Notes: a model not told the origin generated them from the letters alone. A stretch of DNA of 40,929 bases from an uncultured Eubacteriales bacterium (GCA_934401725.1 CAKRSS010000014.1:1-40929); one strand, 5' to 3'; positions 8,293-16,748 are shown, counted from the stretch's first letter. Made by a program: numbers and translations.

Positions 8293-8849
8293 CAGGCTTT
8301 GCTTTCTGCGGCTCGTTCTGCACGCACGCGACGGCGCTCGAGCAGCTGGCGCGCCTGCGGCTCGGCGGGCGCGAGATACTGCCCATCATGAGCGAAAATG
8401 TCTACTCGACCTCCACGCGCTTCGGTACATGCGAGGCGCTGCGTGACAAGGTCACAGAGCTTTGCGGCCGCCCGATAGTGCACACCATAGTCGATGCCGA
8501 GCCGCTCGGTCCGCGGACGCCGATGGATGCACTCGTCATCTGCCCCTGCACGGGAAACACGCTGGCAAAGCTCGCCTGCGGCATTACCGATACGACCGTC
8601 ACGATGGCGGCCAAGGCGCATCTTAGATGTAGCCGGCCGCTTGTCATCGCGCTGGCGTCGAACGATGTACTGTCGGCAAACCTCAAAAATATGGCACAAT
8701 TGATGGCGCGGAAGAACATTTATTTCGTGCCGCTCTCGCAGGACGACCCGGTCGGAAAACCTTACTCAATGGTGGCCGACTTCTCGCTTTTGGAGCCGAC
8801 GCTCGACGCCGCGCTTGCGGGAAAGCAGTTCCAGCGCGTATTTGTGTAA
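8289..8849 (+). CDS. dpaB: Dipicolinate synthase subunit B (flavoprotein)
   Basis: This 186-residue flavoprotein-fold subunit works with DpaA in dipicolinate formation during sporulation. It belongs to the phosphopantothenoylcysteine-decarboxylase-like flavoprotein family. The N-terminus MTGFAFCGSFCTHA carries the phosphate-binding turn, and CPCTGNTLAKLACGITDT in the middle is the characteristic flavin-site loop. The start at 8289 overlaps the dpaA stop, so translation is probably coupled. An upstream in-frame extension is open but lies inside dpaA and has no ribosome site. No terminator is visible after the gene. Confidence 0.94.
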   Translation: MTGFAFCGSFCTHATALEQLARLRLGGREILPIMSENVYSTSTRFGTCEALRDKVTELCGRPIVHTIVDAEPLGPRTPMDALVICPCTGNTLAKLACGITDTTVTMAAKAHLRCSRPLVIALASNDVLSANLKNMAQLMARKNIYFVPLSQDDPVGKPYSMVADFSLLEPTLDAALAGKQFQRVFV

Positions 8850-8882
8850 TTACAGCGAATGCTGACATGTGGGGGTACCTAA

Positions 8883-8903
8883 TGTTAACATTTTGTTAAC
8901 AAA
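8883..8903. promoter_or_regulatory. Two TGTTAACA palindromes, one helical turn apart
   Basis: TGTTAACA at 8883-8890 and again at 8894-8901, the second extended to the perfect palindrome TTTGTTAACAAA (8892-8903). The copies are 11 bp apart and occupy the place of the -35 box of the next gene. This is a likely operator, probably used by an activator or repressor of the solute-binding protein gene. The same core lies upstream of pckG. Confidence 0.45.
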
Positions 8904-8918
8904 TAGCGGGTCATATTG

Positions 8919-8927
8919 TGATAAAAT
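8919..8927 (+). promoter_or_regulatory. Extended -10 of the solute-binding protein gene
   Basis: TTGTGATAAAAT: TAAAAT at 8922-8927 preceded by TGA. No -35 box is found at 17 bp; the region holds palindromes instead, which suggests an activator-dependent promoter. Confidence 0.6.
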
Positions 8928-8965
8928 GAAAGCACAAATGTAAATCACAGAAAGGGAAGGCAATA

Positions 8966-10444
8966 ATGAAAAGAACTATCGCACTGGCTCTGTGTCTGCT
9001 TATGCTTTTGGCCATGGTAGTCGGATGTGCCAATAACGGGGATAACCCTGCGGACGGTACCACGACTCCCTCTGCGTCCACAACGCCCGGCAATAACACA
9101 GACACCCCCGACACGTCCTCGGATCAGTTCGTTCCGGACGACATTGACCCTAACACCAATCTCGGCGGCAGAACGGTTACATTCCTTTACTGGGAGGACT
9201 CGGAGAACGTTGAGTTCTTTGCCGAGGATCAGACCGGTGAGGGTGTCAACGACGCTGTTTACTACCGCAACCTCACTATTGAGGATCGTCTGAAGGTTAA
9301 GCTCGCTTTTGTCCCCAGCCCCGGCAAATACGAAAAGCAGGATGAGTTCGTTTCGAGAGTCAACGCCGACATCACGTCCAATGCCTGCGAGTATGACGTT
9401 GTTGCGGCGTACAGTATGGTTATTGCAACGCTTGCCTACAAGGGCATGACGCATGACCTGACACAGTACGATGTCCTCAACTTCGATAAGCCCTGGTGGC
9501 CTGACAACCTGCTCAACGAGTCGATCATTGACGGCAAGCTGTTCTTCGCTTCGGGAGACATATCCACCAACACGCTGTACATGATGTACTGCTGCTTCTT
9601 CAACAACGATATGCTCGACAGGTACAACCTCGAGAGCCCCTACGACCTGGTTGCAAGAAACGAATGGACGCTCGATAAGATGATCGAGATGTCGCAGAAC
9701 ATATACGAGGACGACGGAAACGGCACTGTCGACAAGGCGGATAAATTTGCGTTCACGATCTCGAGCTCTGTTCACCTTGATCCCTTCTACTACGGCGCAG
9801 GCCTCAAGACCATGGACAAGGACGCAGACGGACTTGTTACCGTCTCTGCCGATCTCACCAGCGAGAAAGCAGTCAACCTCGTCAACAAGGTAAAGTCTTA
9901 CCTCAATGAGGGCAACTATGCGTTCACCAACAAGGATATATTCGTTGAAGGGCGCTCGCTGTTCAGATACGACCGCGTCCAGATCGCATCGAAGGATCTG
10001 AAGGACGTTGAGTTCTTCGGTATCGTTCCGGTTCCGAAGTACGATTCCGCACAGGAGAACTACTCCACCATCCTCGGATTCCCCTACTCGCTGTACGGCA
10101 TTTCCAAGGGCAGCCGCAACGAGGATGACGCCGCCGTGACGCTTGAGTGCATGGCTTCCGAGGGCTACAGACAGGTCACACCTGTTGTGTTCGAGGAGGG
10201 CATGAAGGCCAAGTACGCACACGACAGCACCGTTGCTCAGATGTACGACATTCTCCGTGAGACGCTGAGCTTCGACATCGGACGTCTGTTCACAATGTCG
10301 TTCCAAAAGATAACTTTCCAGAAGTTCAGAGAGGCAGTCGGCGATGGCGCTCAGGATTGGTCGACCATGATGAAGACCCAGACCAAGATGCTTGACCGAC
10401 TTGTAGGAAAATTCAACGACAACTTCTCCGGTATGGAGGGTTAA
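8966..10444 (+). CDS. Extracellular solute-binding lipoprotein of a carbohydrate ABC importer
   Basis: A secreted 492-residue lipoprotein that should capture a sugar or oligosaccharide for an ABC importer. The signal peptide (1-20) ends in the lipobox MVVGC with Cys21, followed by a Ser/Thr/Pro/Asn-rich linker to about residue 60. The body has the family 1 solute-binding look: RTVTFLYW start, a YDVVAAYS strand, SGDIS and a WTLDKM stretch. No permease or ATPase lies next to it, so it must use components encoded elsewhere. The ATG at 8966 has AGGGAAGG upstream. It is convergent with the GH106-like and rhamnose isomerase genes, which hints at a rhamnose-containing substrate, but this is inference from position. 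Confidence 0.85.
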   Translation: MKRTIALALCLLMLLAMVVGCANNGDNPADGTTTPSASTTPGNNTDTPDTSSDQFVPDDIDPNTNLGGRTVTFLYWEDSENVEFFAEDQTGEGVNDAVYYRNLTIEDRLKVKLAFVPSPGKYEKQDEFVSRVNADITSNACEYDVVAAYSMVIATLAYKGMTHDLTQYDVLNFDKPWWPDNLLNESIIDGKLFFASGDISTNTLYMMYCCFFNNDMLDRYNLESPYDLVARNEWTLDKMIEMSQNIYEDDGNGTVDKADKFAFTISSSVHLDPFYYGAGLKTMDKDADGLVTVSADLTSEKAVNLVNKVKSYLNEGNYAFTNKDIFVEGRSLFRYDRVQIASKDLKDVEFFGIVPVPKYDSAQENYSTILGFPYSLYGISKGSRNEDDAAVTLECMASEGYRQVTPVVFEEGMKAKYAHDSTVAQMYDILRETLSFDIGRLFTMSFQKITFQKFREAVGDGAQDWSTMMKTQTKMLDRLVGKFNDNFSGMEG

Positions 10445-10449
10445 AAGGT

Positions 10450-10483
10450 AAAAAAGCCATGTCCGCAAGGGCATGGCTTTTTT
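10450..10483 (+). terminator. Terminator after the solute-binding protein gene
   Basis: GCCATGTCC pairs with GGGCATGGC around a GCAA loop, flanked by A and T runs. It lies 5 bases after the stop codon. Confidence 0.9.
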
Positions 10484-10493
10484 GTGCCACAAA

Positions 10494-10520
10494 GGGCTCG
10501 CGGAAAAATTCCGCGAGCCC
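10494..10520. terminator. Strong 10-bp hairpin between convergent genes
   Basis: GGGCTCGCGG (10494-10503) pairs perfectly with CCGCGAGCCC (10511-10520) around AAAAATT. On the minus strand it is followed by TTTG only, so it may be a weak terminator for the glycosidase operon. Confidence 0.5.
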
Positions 10521-10556
10521 AAAGCTTTATTGTGCCGATTTTGTCTGCTTCTGGAG

Positions 10557-13500
10557 TTACTTAAGCAGCTTAACCCAGGGGGATGCCGTGAGTCCCTGCG
10601 GTCTCAGACGGTACTCGTAGCACCAACTGTCGCCGCCCGTGCGGTAGGCGCTGGGGCCGGGGTAGGACAGCTTGTCATCGGCGCAGTGAACGGGGCCGAA
10701 GCCGTTGACGCGCGTCAGATACAGCTTGATGTCAACGCGATGATGCCCCGCGGGGACGTCGTCAAAGACGGTGCGATAGGGGGCAAATGTGACGTAGCGT
10801 GGCTTGCCGCCGTCAAGCGCGACGGTCGCAACGCCGGCGCGGTACTGCGGCACTGTGACCTCGACACGCTCGCCGTGTGTTTCGACGTCCGTGTGATATG
10901 TGACGGTTCCGCCGTAGAAGGGAAGCCCCTGCGTCGTAACGCTCTCAAACGCCAGCACCTCCGGCATCGGGACTATCTTTTTGTAGCGCCCGCTGACGTT
11001 CACGCCGAAGTCTCCGAGAACGTAGCACCACTCGACCGCCGTCCGCTGACCGAACGGGTAGTCGATCTCGAGGCGGTTTTCGCCGCGCACGATGGGAGGC
11101 AGCGCTATCGTCTTTATCGCGCGGTCGACGTACCAGCCGTCCGGCGTCGTGTCGACGGCACGGGAGTTGAAGGTGACGGTCGCGGTCTCGGGCGTCTCGA
11201 GCGCGAGGTGCGCGCCGACGTAGTCAATGTCGCTGTCGAATTTGAATACCAGCTTTATGCGATGCTCGGGCGGCGTCTCCGGGAGGTGCCAGGGCTGGTC
11301 GGAGCTGCCGTTCCACGGCGTCCAGCCGAGCGAGCGGCGGCAGGCTGTGTCAATGCGCAGAAGCTCTTCCTCTGGCTTCAGCTCGCCGCCGTCAAAGCTG
11401 TATTCTGCCGTGTCGAGCAGCAGCGCATTCGGCTCGTCGAGCGTAAAGCCGACGCGCGCGGGAAGCGTCACTGCCGTGGCTTCCGCCTTGGGCGTGGGGA
11501 CGGCCTCCACGCTCGCCGTGCCGGGGGTGAGACGCAGCAGCAGGCTGTCGTGCTGATAGAGCGTGTGCGGAATTACCGTCGTGTCACCGCGATAGGAGAC
11601 GGGTTTGTCATTTATCGTGCCGTCGAGCGTGTTGTACAGCTGCACGCGCCAGTGACCGGGCACGGTTATGCGTATCGACTGCTTGCGCGAGAGGTCGTTG
11701 TTATAGGGCTCCTTGCCGTTTGCGACAAACAGCCAGCGGCTCTCGCCGTCACGGCGGAGCTGATATATGAGATTTTCGGTCAGGCTGCCGTTGTCGTTGC
11801 GTATTTCGAGCGTGCGGTAGGGGTTAAGGGCAGTCAGCAGCGCGGCTTTGGCGAACGGAATGACCGTTGCCGCGTCATACAGCGCGCGTGCGTCGGCGGA
11901 TTTATCGGGGCTTGCGTCGACGTACTTCGGTGCCTCGCCCATGAATATGAGCTTTCCGCCCTTGCGGACAAACGCCGCCAGCCGCTCAATCGTTGAGGCT
12001 CGCAGCGTCTCGCAGCCGGGGACGACAATGGCATCGTAGGCCATATGCCCGACCTTCAGCGGTGCGTCGCCCTCGGGACACTGCTCGGGCAGAAGAGATT
12101 CGGAGATGAAGTCAAAATCGACGGAGCCGTAGAGCAGCCACGAGGTAAGGTTCTGGAAATCGGTGTCGAGCTGAGCGCGCAGCAGTCCTGTCTTATCGGA
12201 CGGCCCCCAGTGCAGCCACATTGTCTCAATCGGGTGAATGACGCCGACGCGAACCTCGGGCGTGCCGCGGGTCAGCGCGGTGTTGAGGCGCGCAAAGTGG
12301 TTTTCAATGTAGGAGTATTCGGTGTACCAGCTGGACTGATAGCTGATGGACGCCGGGTAGTCGCGTTTTGCCTCGCCCTCCATGGATACCCACGAAAGGT
12401 GCGGCACGCGGACGGTGACGCCCAGCGCCGCCTGCCAGTCGCCGTGCAGCTTGTGACCGCGGAAGTCGAAGCCCCAGCCGGTCACGCCGTAAAGCTCGCT
12501 GAGCATGCCCTCACGCCCGTACTGATGAACGGCGGACTGCGCCTGCTTGGCTGTCGTCAGCTCGTAGCGGTTGGCGAGCATGTCGATTCCGGGAATCTGG
12601 AAGGAACGGTACGAGCGCATAGCCTCGCCGACAGCGCGTGTCTGCGACTCGAGGCGCGGCTCCTGCATGACATGTCCTGTCATGCTTATGTTGTGCTCGC
12701 GGCACCATTCACCATATGTGTCGGCAAACGCCTCGACAAAACGGTTGGTTACGTGGTCATGGAAGCGGTAGCGGGTAAGCGAGACGCGCCCATCGGGCAG
12801 CTCCCAGAAGAGCTCGGGGATGTGGGGAATGAGGTCGTCGCCACAAGCGGCGCGGAAGGTGTCGGGCAGGTCGTCTGTCCAGGGCATGGCCTGGTCGCAG
12901 GGGACGTCCGAAAAACCGAGTGTTGTCGCGTGTGTGTGCTGCGGCTCGTCGGTGAAGATGGCGGGAATGTGCTTGTCGAATTCGTCGCCGAAGCGCTCAT
13001 AGTAGCGCTCGTGTGTGACCTCGAGAAAGCGTTTGATGGATTTGCGGTCGAGCACGTTGACATAGGTCGCGCCGTTGTATCTCGGCGAGGGCTGAGGTGA
13101 CTCGACATAGGCGTACCATAGCCTGCCGCGCGGCTTTGCGCCGGGCTCGACCTGCTCGTAGCGACGCAGACAGCCGCTCCCGTCGAGCTCGACGTCGAAC
13201 ACTGTCAGCAGCTTGCCGAGTCCGCTGCGAAGCGCGGTGGCCTGCTCGTTGCCCACGCGGACACGGCCGCCTTCGACCTCATAGGGCGTCGGCGTGAACA
13301 GCAGGTAGCGGATGCGGTACTGCGGGTCGGACGTGACGAACCCGCCCGCAAAGCCGGACGGCCAGCGGTCTTCGTCATACAGCCAGGCGAGCATGTCTTC
13401 CTCCTTGGCTTTTTGTACGCAGTCGCCGACACGATCCATGAATTCGCCGCTGAGATAGGGCGTCGCCATACCCGAGCGGACGTGCATGTGAAACCCGCCG

Positions 13501-13655
13501 AAGCCCATCTGCTTGAGCACGTCTATCTGTCGCAACAGCTCCTCGCGCTCGAGCTTGCAGTTCCACGACCAGAACGGTGTGCCGCGGTATTCGCTTGTGG
13601 GGGATGCAAAGAGCTCATCCGTAAGCTCGGGGGCTGAATTCTTTTTGTAAAGCAT
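10557..13655 (-). CDS. GH106-like glycoside hydrolase (putative alpha-L-rhamnosidase), cytoplasmic
   Basis: The protein has 1032 residues and probably releases L-rhamnose from oligosaccharides or glycosides. The N-terminal catalytic region carries the hallmarks of this family: EYRGTPFWSWN (22-32), GFGGFHMHVRSGMATPYLS (50-68) and WLYDEDRWPSGFAGG. The C-terminal third is beta-rich, consistent with accessory sandwich domains. There is no signal peptide, so it acts inside the cell on imported material. It lies 2 bp after rhaA with GGAGGTAA overlapping the rhaA stop, so both form one operon. That context supports rhamnosidase activity. The family assignment comes from recalled motifs, and related GH families are possible. 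Confidence 0.75.
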   Translation of the reverse strand: MLYKKNSAPELTDELFASPTSEYRGTPFWSWNCKLEREELLRQIDVLKQMGFGGFHMHVRSGMATPYLSGEFMDRVGDCVQKAKEEDMLAWLYDEDRWPSGFAGGFVTSDPQYRIRYLLFTPTPYEVEGGRVRVGNEQATALRSGLGKLLTVFDVELDGSGCLRRYEQVEPGAKPRGRLWYAYVESPQPSPRYNGATYVNVLDRKSIKRFLEVTHERYYERFGDEFDKHIPAIFTDEPQHTHATTLGFSDVPCDQAMPWTDDLPDTFRAACGDDLIPHIPELFWELPDGRVSLTRYRFHDHVTNRFVEAFADTYGEWCREHNISMTGHVMQEPRLESQTRAVGEAMRSYRSFQIPGIDMLANRYELTTAKQAQSAVHQYGREGMLSELYGVTGWGFDFRGHKLHGDWQAALGVTVRVPHLSWVSMEGEAKRDYPASISYQSSWYTEYSYIENHFARLNTALTRGTPEVRVGVIHPIETMWLHWGPSDKTGLLRAQLDTDFQNLTSWLLYGSVDFDFISESLLPEQCPEGDAPLKVGHMAYDAIVVPGCETLRASTIERLAAFVRKGGKLIFMGEAPKYVDASPDKSADARALYDAATVIPFAKAALLTALNPYRTLEIRNDNGSLTENLIYQLRRDGESRWLFVANGKEPYNNDLSRKQSIRITVPGHWRVQLYNTLDGTINDKPVSYRGDTTVIPHTLYQHDSLLLRLTPGTASVEAVPTPKAEATAVTLPARVGFTLDEPNALLLDTAEYSFDGGELKPEEELLRIDTACRRSLGWTPWNGSSDQPWHLPETPPEHRIKLVFKFDSDIDYVGAHLALETPETATVTFNSRAVDTTPDGWYVDRAIKTIALPPIVRGENRLEIDYPFGQRTAVEWCYVLGDFGVNVSGRYKKIVPMPEVLAFESVTTQGLPFYGGTVTYHTDVETHGERVEVTVPQYRAGVATVALDGGKPRYVTFAPYRTVFDDVPAGHHRVDIKLYLTRVNGFGPVHCADDKLSYPGPSAYRTGGDSWCYEYRLRPQGLTASPWVKLLK

Positions 13656-13657
13656 TG

Positions 13658-14911
13658 TTACCTCCGTGCGGACAGTACCTCGTCCTCATATTTTTTTACG
13701 TCGTCATACCACATAAGACCGGTATCGAGCCCTGCGCGACGGCAGAGCTCATCCCAGACCTCGCCGAGCGGCATGGTCTTCAGCTGTTCGTCCAGCGCCA
13801 TGAGGCCGGTGAAGTCGCCGGCTTCCTGAAGCGCTGCGAGCTTGGCGTGCGGCGCGAGCAGGGCGGAGAGCAGCGCCTTCTGAAGGCTGTGCATACCGAT
13901 AATCCAGGCGGCGACGCGGTTGATGCTGGCGTCGAAATAGTCAAGGGCTATGAAGGTACGGTCAAGCGCGTTGCAGCGTACCAGCTCCTCGGCGATGCTG
14001 CGGGTTTCGTCGTCAAAGCGGACAACGTGGTCACTGTCCCAGCGCACCGAGCGCGTGACGTGCAGCGCCAGCTTTTCGGAGAAGAGCAGCATGGACGGGA
14101 TCTTGTCGGCCACAGACTCTGTCGGGTGATAGTGGCCGTTGTCCATGAGCGAAAGAATTCCGCGTGATGCGGCGTAGTTTATGCAGAACTCGCTTGAGCC
14201 GACTGTGTAGGACTCAAGTCCGATTCCGAACACCTTGGATTCGAGTGACACAAACACCTTGGAGCGGTCGTAGCCCGCGGCGAGGATGGTGTCGAGCGAT
14301 TCGGCAAAGCGGGCGCGCGGCGCCATGCGGTCGGCGGGAATGTCCTTGAGACCATCGGGAATCCAGATGTTCATGAGGCAGGGCGTGCCGAGCTCGGTGG
14401 CAAAATACTCCGAAATGCGCAGGCAGGCGATGCAGTGACGTATCCAGAATTTGCGCGTCTCCTCATCGGGGCTTGACAGCGTTAGTCCGGTTGCGCGCGG
14501 GTGCGCGAACAGTGTCGGGTTGAAGTCGATGCCGAGGCCGCGCTCCTTGGCGAATTTGACCCACGGCGCGAAGTGACGCGGCTCGAGCGCGTCGCGGTCG
14601 ACCTTCTCGCCGTCGGCGAATATGGCGTAGTTGGCGTGCAGGTTGATGCGGTGATGGCCGGGGATGTGCGCGAGTGCGAAGTCGATGTCCGCCATAAGCT
14701 CTTCCGGCGTGCGTGCCGCGCCGGGATAGTTGCCCGTGACCTGTATGCCGCCGTCGAGCAACGACGAGCCCTCAAAACCATGGATGTCGTCGCCCTGCCA
14801 GCAGTGCAGCGAGATGGGAAGTGTGCTCAGGCGCGCTATCGCGGCCTCTGTATCGACGCCGAGCGCGGCGTATGCCGCACGCGCGTTTTCGTAACCGATG
14901 TTATTTGACAT
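13658..14911 (-). CDS. rhaA: L-rhamnose isomerase
   Basis: Converts L-rhamnose to L-rhamnulose in the cytoplasm using a divalent metal, usually manganese. The 417 residues align along their length with the known enzyme: HCWQGDDIHGFE near the N-terminus, GGIQVTGNYPGAAR, NIWIPDG, ESKVFGIGLESYTVGS, DNGHYHPTE and RWDSDHVV with metal and substrate residues, then FDASINRVAAW. The ATG has GGAGG 6 bases upstream and its own promoter. It is co-transcribed with the GH106-like hydrolase. The usual partners rhamnulokinase and rhamnulose-1-phosphate aldolase are not in the window. Confidence 0.96.
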   Translation of the reverse strand: MSNNIGYENARAAYAALGVDTEAAIARLSTLPISLHCWQGDDIHGFEGSSLLDGGIQVTGNYPGAARTPEELMADIDFALAHIPGHHRINLHANYAIFADGEKVDRDALEPRHFAPWVKFAKERGLGIDFNPTLFAHPRATGLTLSSPDEETRKFWIRHCIACLRISEYFATELGTPCLMNIWIPDGLKDIPADRMAPRARFAESLDTILAAGYDRSKVFVSLESKVFGIGLESYTVGSSEFCINYAASRGILSLMDNGHYHPTESVADKIPSMLLFSEKLALHVTRSVRWDSDHVVRFDDETRSIAEELVRCNALDRTFIALDYFDASINRVAAWIIGMHSLQKALLSALLAPHAKLAALQEAGDFTGLMALDEQLKTMPLGEVWDELCRRAGLDTGLMWYDDVKKYEDEVLSARR

Positions 14912-14943
14912 TGGAATCCTCCGATTTAATTTTATTTGTCTTC

Positions 14944-14972
14944 ATTTTATCACAACCGGGGCGTTTTTTCAA
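14944..14972 (-). promoter_or_regulatory. rhaA promoter (TTGAAA-17-TAAAAT)
   Basis: On the minus strand TTGAAA is at 14972-14967 and TAAAAT at 14949-14944. The 17-bp spacer ends in TTGTGA. It stands back to back with the pncB promoter; the -35 boxes are 8 bp apart. Confidence 0.85.
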
Positions 14973-14980
14973 TAATATAA

Positions 14981-15009
14981 TTGCATATTTCAACGAATTG
15001 TGGTATACT
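14981..15009 (+). promoter_or_regulatory. pncB promoter (TTGCAT-17-TATACT)
   Basis: TTGCAT at 14981-14986, a 17-bp spacer ending in TTGTGG, and TATACT at 15004-15009. The leader to the ATG is about 25 bases. Confidence 0.85.
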
Positions 15010-15041
15010 TATGCCAATATGAATTTTCTGAGGTTGATATT

Positions 15042-16493
15042 ATGAAAAACATTGACAGAAACCTTACAATGCTGTGTGATTTTTATGAAATCACCATGGG
15101 CAACGGCTATTTCAAGTCCGGAATCGGCGACAGAATGGTATATTTCGACGCCTTCTACCGCGACAACCCCGACAACGGCGGCTACGCCATCGCCGCGGGA
15201 CTCGAACAGATTGTAAACTACATCAACGAGCTGCATTTTGACAACGACGATATAGAATATCTCCGTTCGAAGGGCTGTTTTGACGAGGAATTCCTGACCT
15301 ATCTCCGTTCCTTCCGTTTTACCGGCGACATGTGGGCGGTTCCCGAGGGGACGGTCGTTTTTCCGGGCGAGCCGCTTATCACTGTCCGCGCGCCCGCCAT
15401 TGAGGCGCAGTTTATTGAGACCTACCTGCTCATGGCGCTCAATCACCAGTCGCTGATTGCGACCAAGGCGTCCCGCATGACCCGCGCGGCCAAGGGCAGA
15501 CCCATCAGTGAGTTTGGTTCGCGCCGCGCGCAGGGAGCTGACGCCGCCATTCTCGGCGCCCGTGCGGCCTACATCGGCGGTTGTGCCGGCACTGCCTGCA
15601 CCATCACTGACGAGGCGTACGGCGTTCCGGCGACCGGAACTATGGCGCACTCTTGGGTGCAGATGTTCGACGACGAGTACACGGCGTTCAAGACCTATTG
15701 CGAGATTTACCCCGAAAACTGCACGTTGCTCGTCGACACGTACAATGTGCTCGAGTCCGGAATTCCCAATGCCATCAAGGCGTTCCGGGAGGTGCTTGTC
15801 CCGCGCGGCATCACGCGCTGCGGCATTCGTATCGACTCGGGTGACATCACCTACCTGACCAAAAAGGCGCGCGCCATGCTCACCGAGGCCGGGTTCCCGC
15901 AGTGCAAGATTGTCATTTCAAACTCGCTTGACGAGTATATAATCCGTGAGCTTATCCGTCAGGGGGCCGAGATTGACGCGTTCGGTATCGGTGAGCGCCT
16001 TATCACGTCAAAGAGCGATCCTGTATTCGGCGCGGTGTACAAGCTGTGCGCCATCGAACGCGACGGTGAAATTGTACCGAAGATAAAAATCAGCGAAAAC
16101 GTTGGCAAGATCACAACTCCGCACTTCAAGAAAGTGTACCGTCTGCGCGGCCGCGAGACCGGCAAGGCCGAGGCCGACCTGCTTTGCGTGCACGACGAAG
16201 TCATTGACGACAGCCGTCCTCTTGAGATATTCGACCCCGAGTACACATGGAAGCGCAAGACGCTGACCGACTTTACCGCGACCGAGCTGCTTGTGCAGGT
16301 CTTCCGTGGCGGCCGTCAGGTATACGAGCTTCCCGCGCTCGACGACATCCGCCGTCATTGCGCCGACGAGATCGAGGGCATGTGGGACGAGGTTCGCCGT
16401 TTTACCAACCCGCACAATTACTACGTCGACCTCTCCGAGCGCCTCTGGCAAATCAAGCACGACCTGCTCAAGTCGGCTAGAAACGCAAGATAA
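15042..16493 (+). CDS. pncB: Nicotinate phosphoribosyltransferase
   Basis: Makes nicotinate mononucleotide from nicotinate and PRPP, the salvage route to NAD. The 483 residues carry the family marks: MLCDFYEITMGNGYF at the N-terminus, SEFGSRRAQG, ARAAYIGGCAGTACT, a GTMAHSWVQ catalytic-His region, LVDTYNVLESG and IRIDSGDI. The length fits the longer bacterial form that keeps a C-terminal domain. The ATG at 15042 is chosen because GAGG lies upstream and the predicted -10 covers the more upstream start codons. It sits alone between the minus-strand sugar genes, and I see no functional link to them. A hairpin-rich stretch follows. Confidence 0.95.
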   Translation: MKNIDRNLTMLCDFYEITMGNGYFKSGIGDRMVYFDAFYRDNPDNGGYAIAAGLEQIVNYINELHFDNDDIEYLRSKGCFDEEFLTYLRSFRFTGDMWAVPEGTVVFPGEPLITVRAPAIEAQFIETYLLMALNHQSLIATKASRMTRAAKGRPISEFGSRRAQGADAAILGARAAYIGGCAGTACTITDEAYGVPATGTMAHSWVQMFDDEYTAFKTYCEIYPENCTLLVDTYNVLESGIPNAIKAFREVLVPRGITRCGIRIDSGDITYLTKKARAMLTEAGFPQCKIVISNSLDEYIIRELIRQGAEIDAFGIGERLITSKSDPVFGAVYKLCAIERDGEIVPKIKISENVGKITTPHFKKVYRLRGRETGKAEADLLCVHDEVIDDSRPLEIFDPEYTWKRKTLTDFTATELLVQVFRGGRQVYELPALDDIRRHCADEIEGMWDEVRRFTNPHNYYVDLSERLWQIKHDLLKSARNAR

Positions 16494-16505
16494 GGGCGCA
16501 CGTAT

Positions 16506-16730
16506 CGGGGCACTGCCCCGAATCCCGCTCGGGAGGCTTTTGAAAAAGCCCCCGAGACCCCGCAAAACTTTCAAAAAAGGATGGGTTAGAGTCTGTGGAA
16601 CGCCTAAAATCTCACGTTCCGGCGTCCCACAGCTTCTAACTCGCCCAAATTTGTGAAAGTTTCGCCCGCCTTTTCAAAGGCGGCGCGGATCCAGCGCCGC
16701 GTAGCGCTGGCCGCGCTCCGCAGAGCGCGG
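16506..16730. repeat. Chain of six hairpins in the intergenic region (possible dispersed repeat)
   Basis: This gene-free stretch is almost fully self-complementary. Hairpins: 16506-16520 (CGGGGC/GCCCCG); 16528-16556 (CTCGGG and GGCTTT arms with one bulge); a long nested one, outer arms AAACTTTC 16565-16572 with GAAAGTTT 16655-16662 and inner 20-base arms 16585-16604 with 16621-16640 (17 of 20 pairs); 16666-16683 (CCGCCTTT/AAAGGCGG); 16691-16710 (CCAGCGC/GCGCTGG); 16711-16730 (CCGCGCT/AGCGCGG). It resembles dispersed intergenic repeats or miniature elements known from gut Clostridia, but only one copy is present here. Confidence 0.6.
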
Positions 16731-16748
16731 AATCCCCTTTAACACACA

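Noticed and set aside
8882..8902. Rex-type redox operator upstream of the solute-binding gene
   Set aside because: The half-sites TGTTAA and TTAACA are separated by 7 bases and not by the 4 expected for Rex, so I call only a generic palindrome.
8945..10522. Minus-strand reading frame of 525 codons opposite the solute-binding protein gene
   Set aside because: The plus strand encodes a clear lipoprotein with signal peptide, promoter and terminator; the antisense frame has no ribosome site or family resemblance.
10473..13100. Plus-strand reading frames of 507 and 351 codons opposite the GH106-like gene
   Set aside because: Low-complexity Val/Ala/Arg-rich shadows; the minus-strand protein has family motifs and sits in an operon with rhaA.
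16506..16730. CRISPR array or insertion sequence in the hairpin-rich region
   Set aside because: There are no regularly spaced direct repeats and no transposase; the structure consists of separate inverted repeats.
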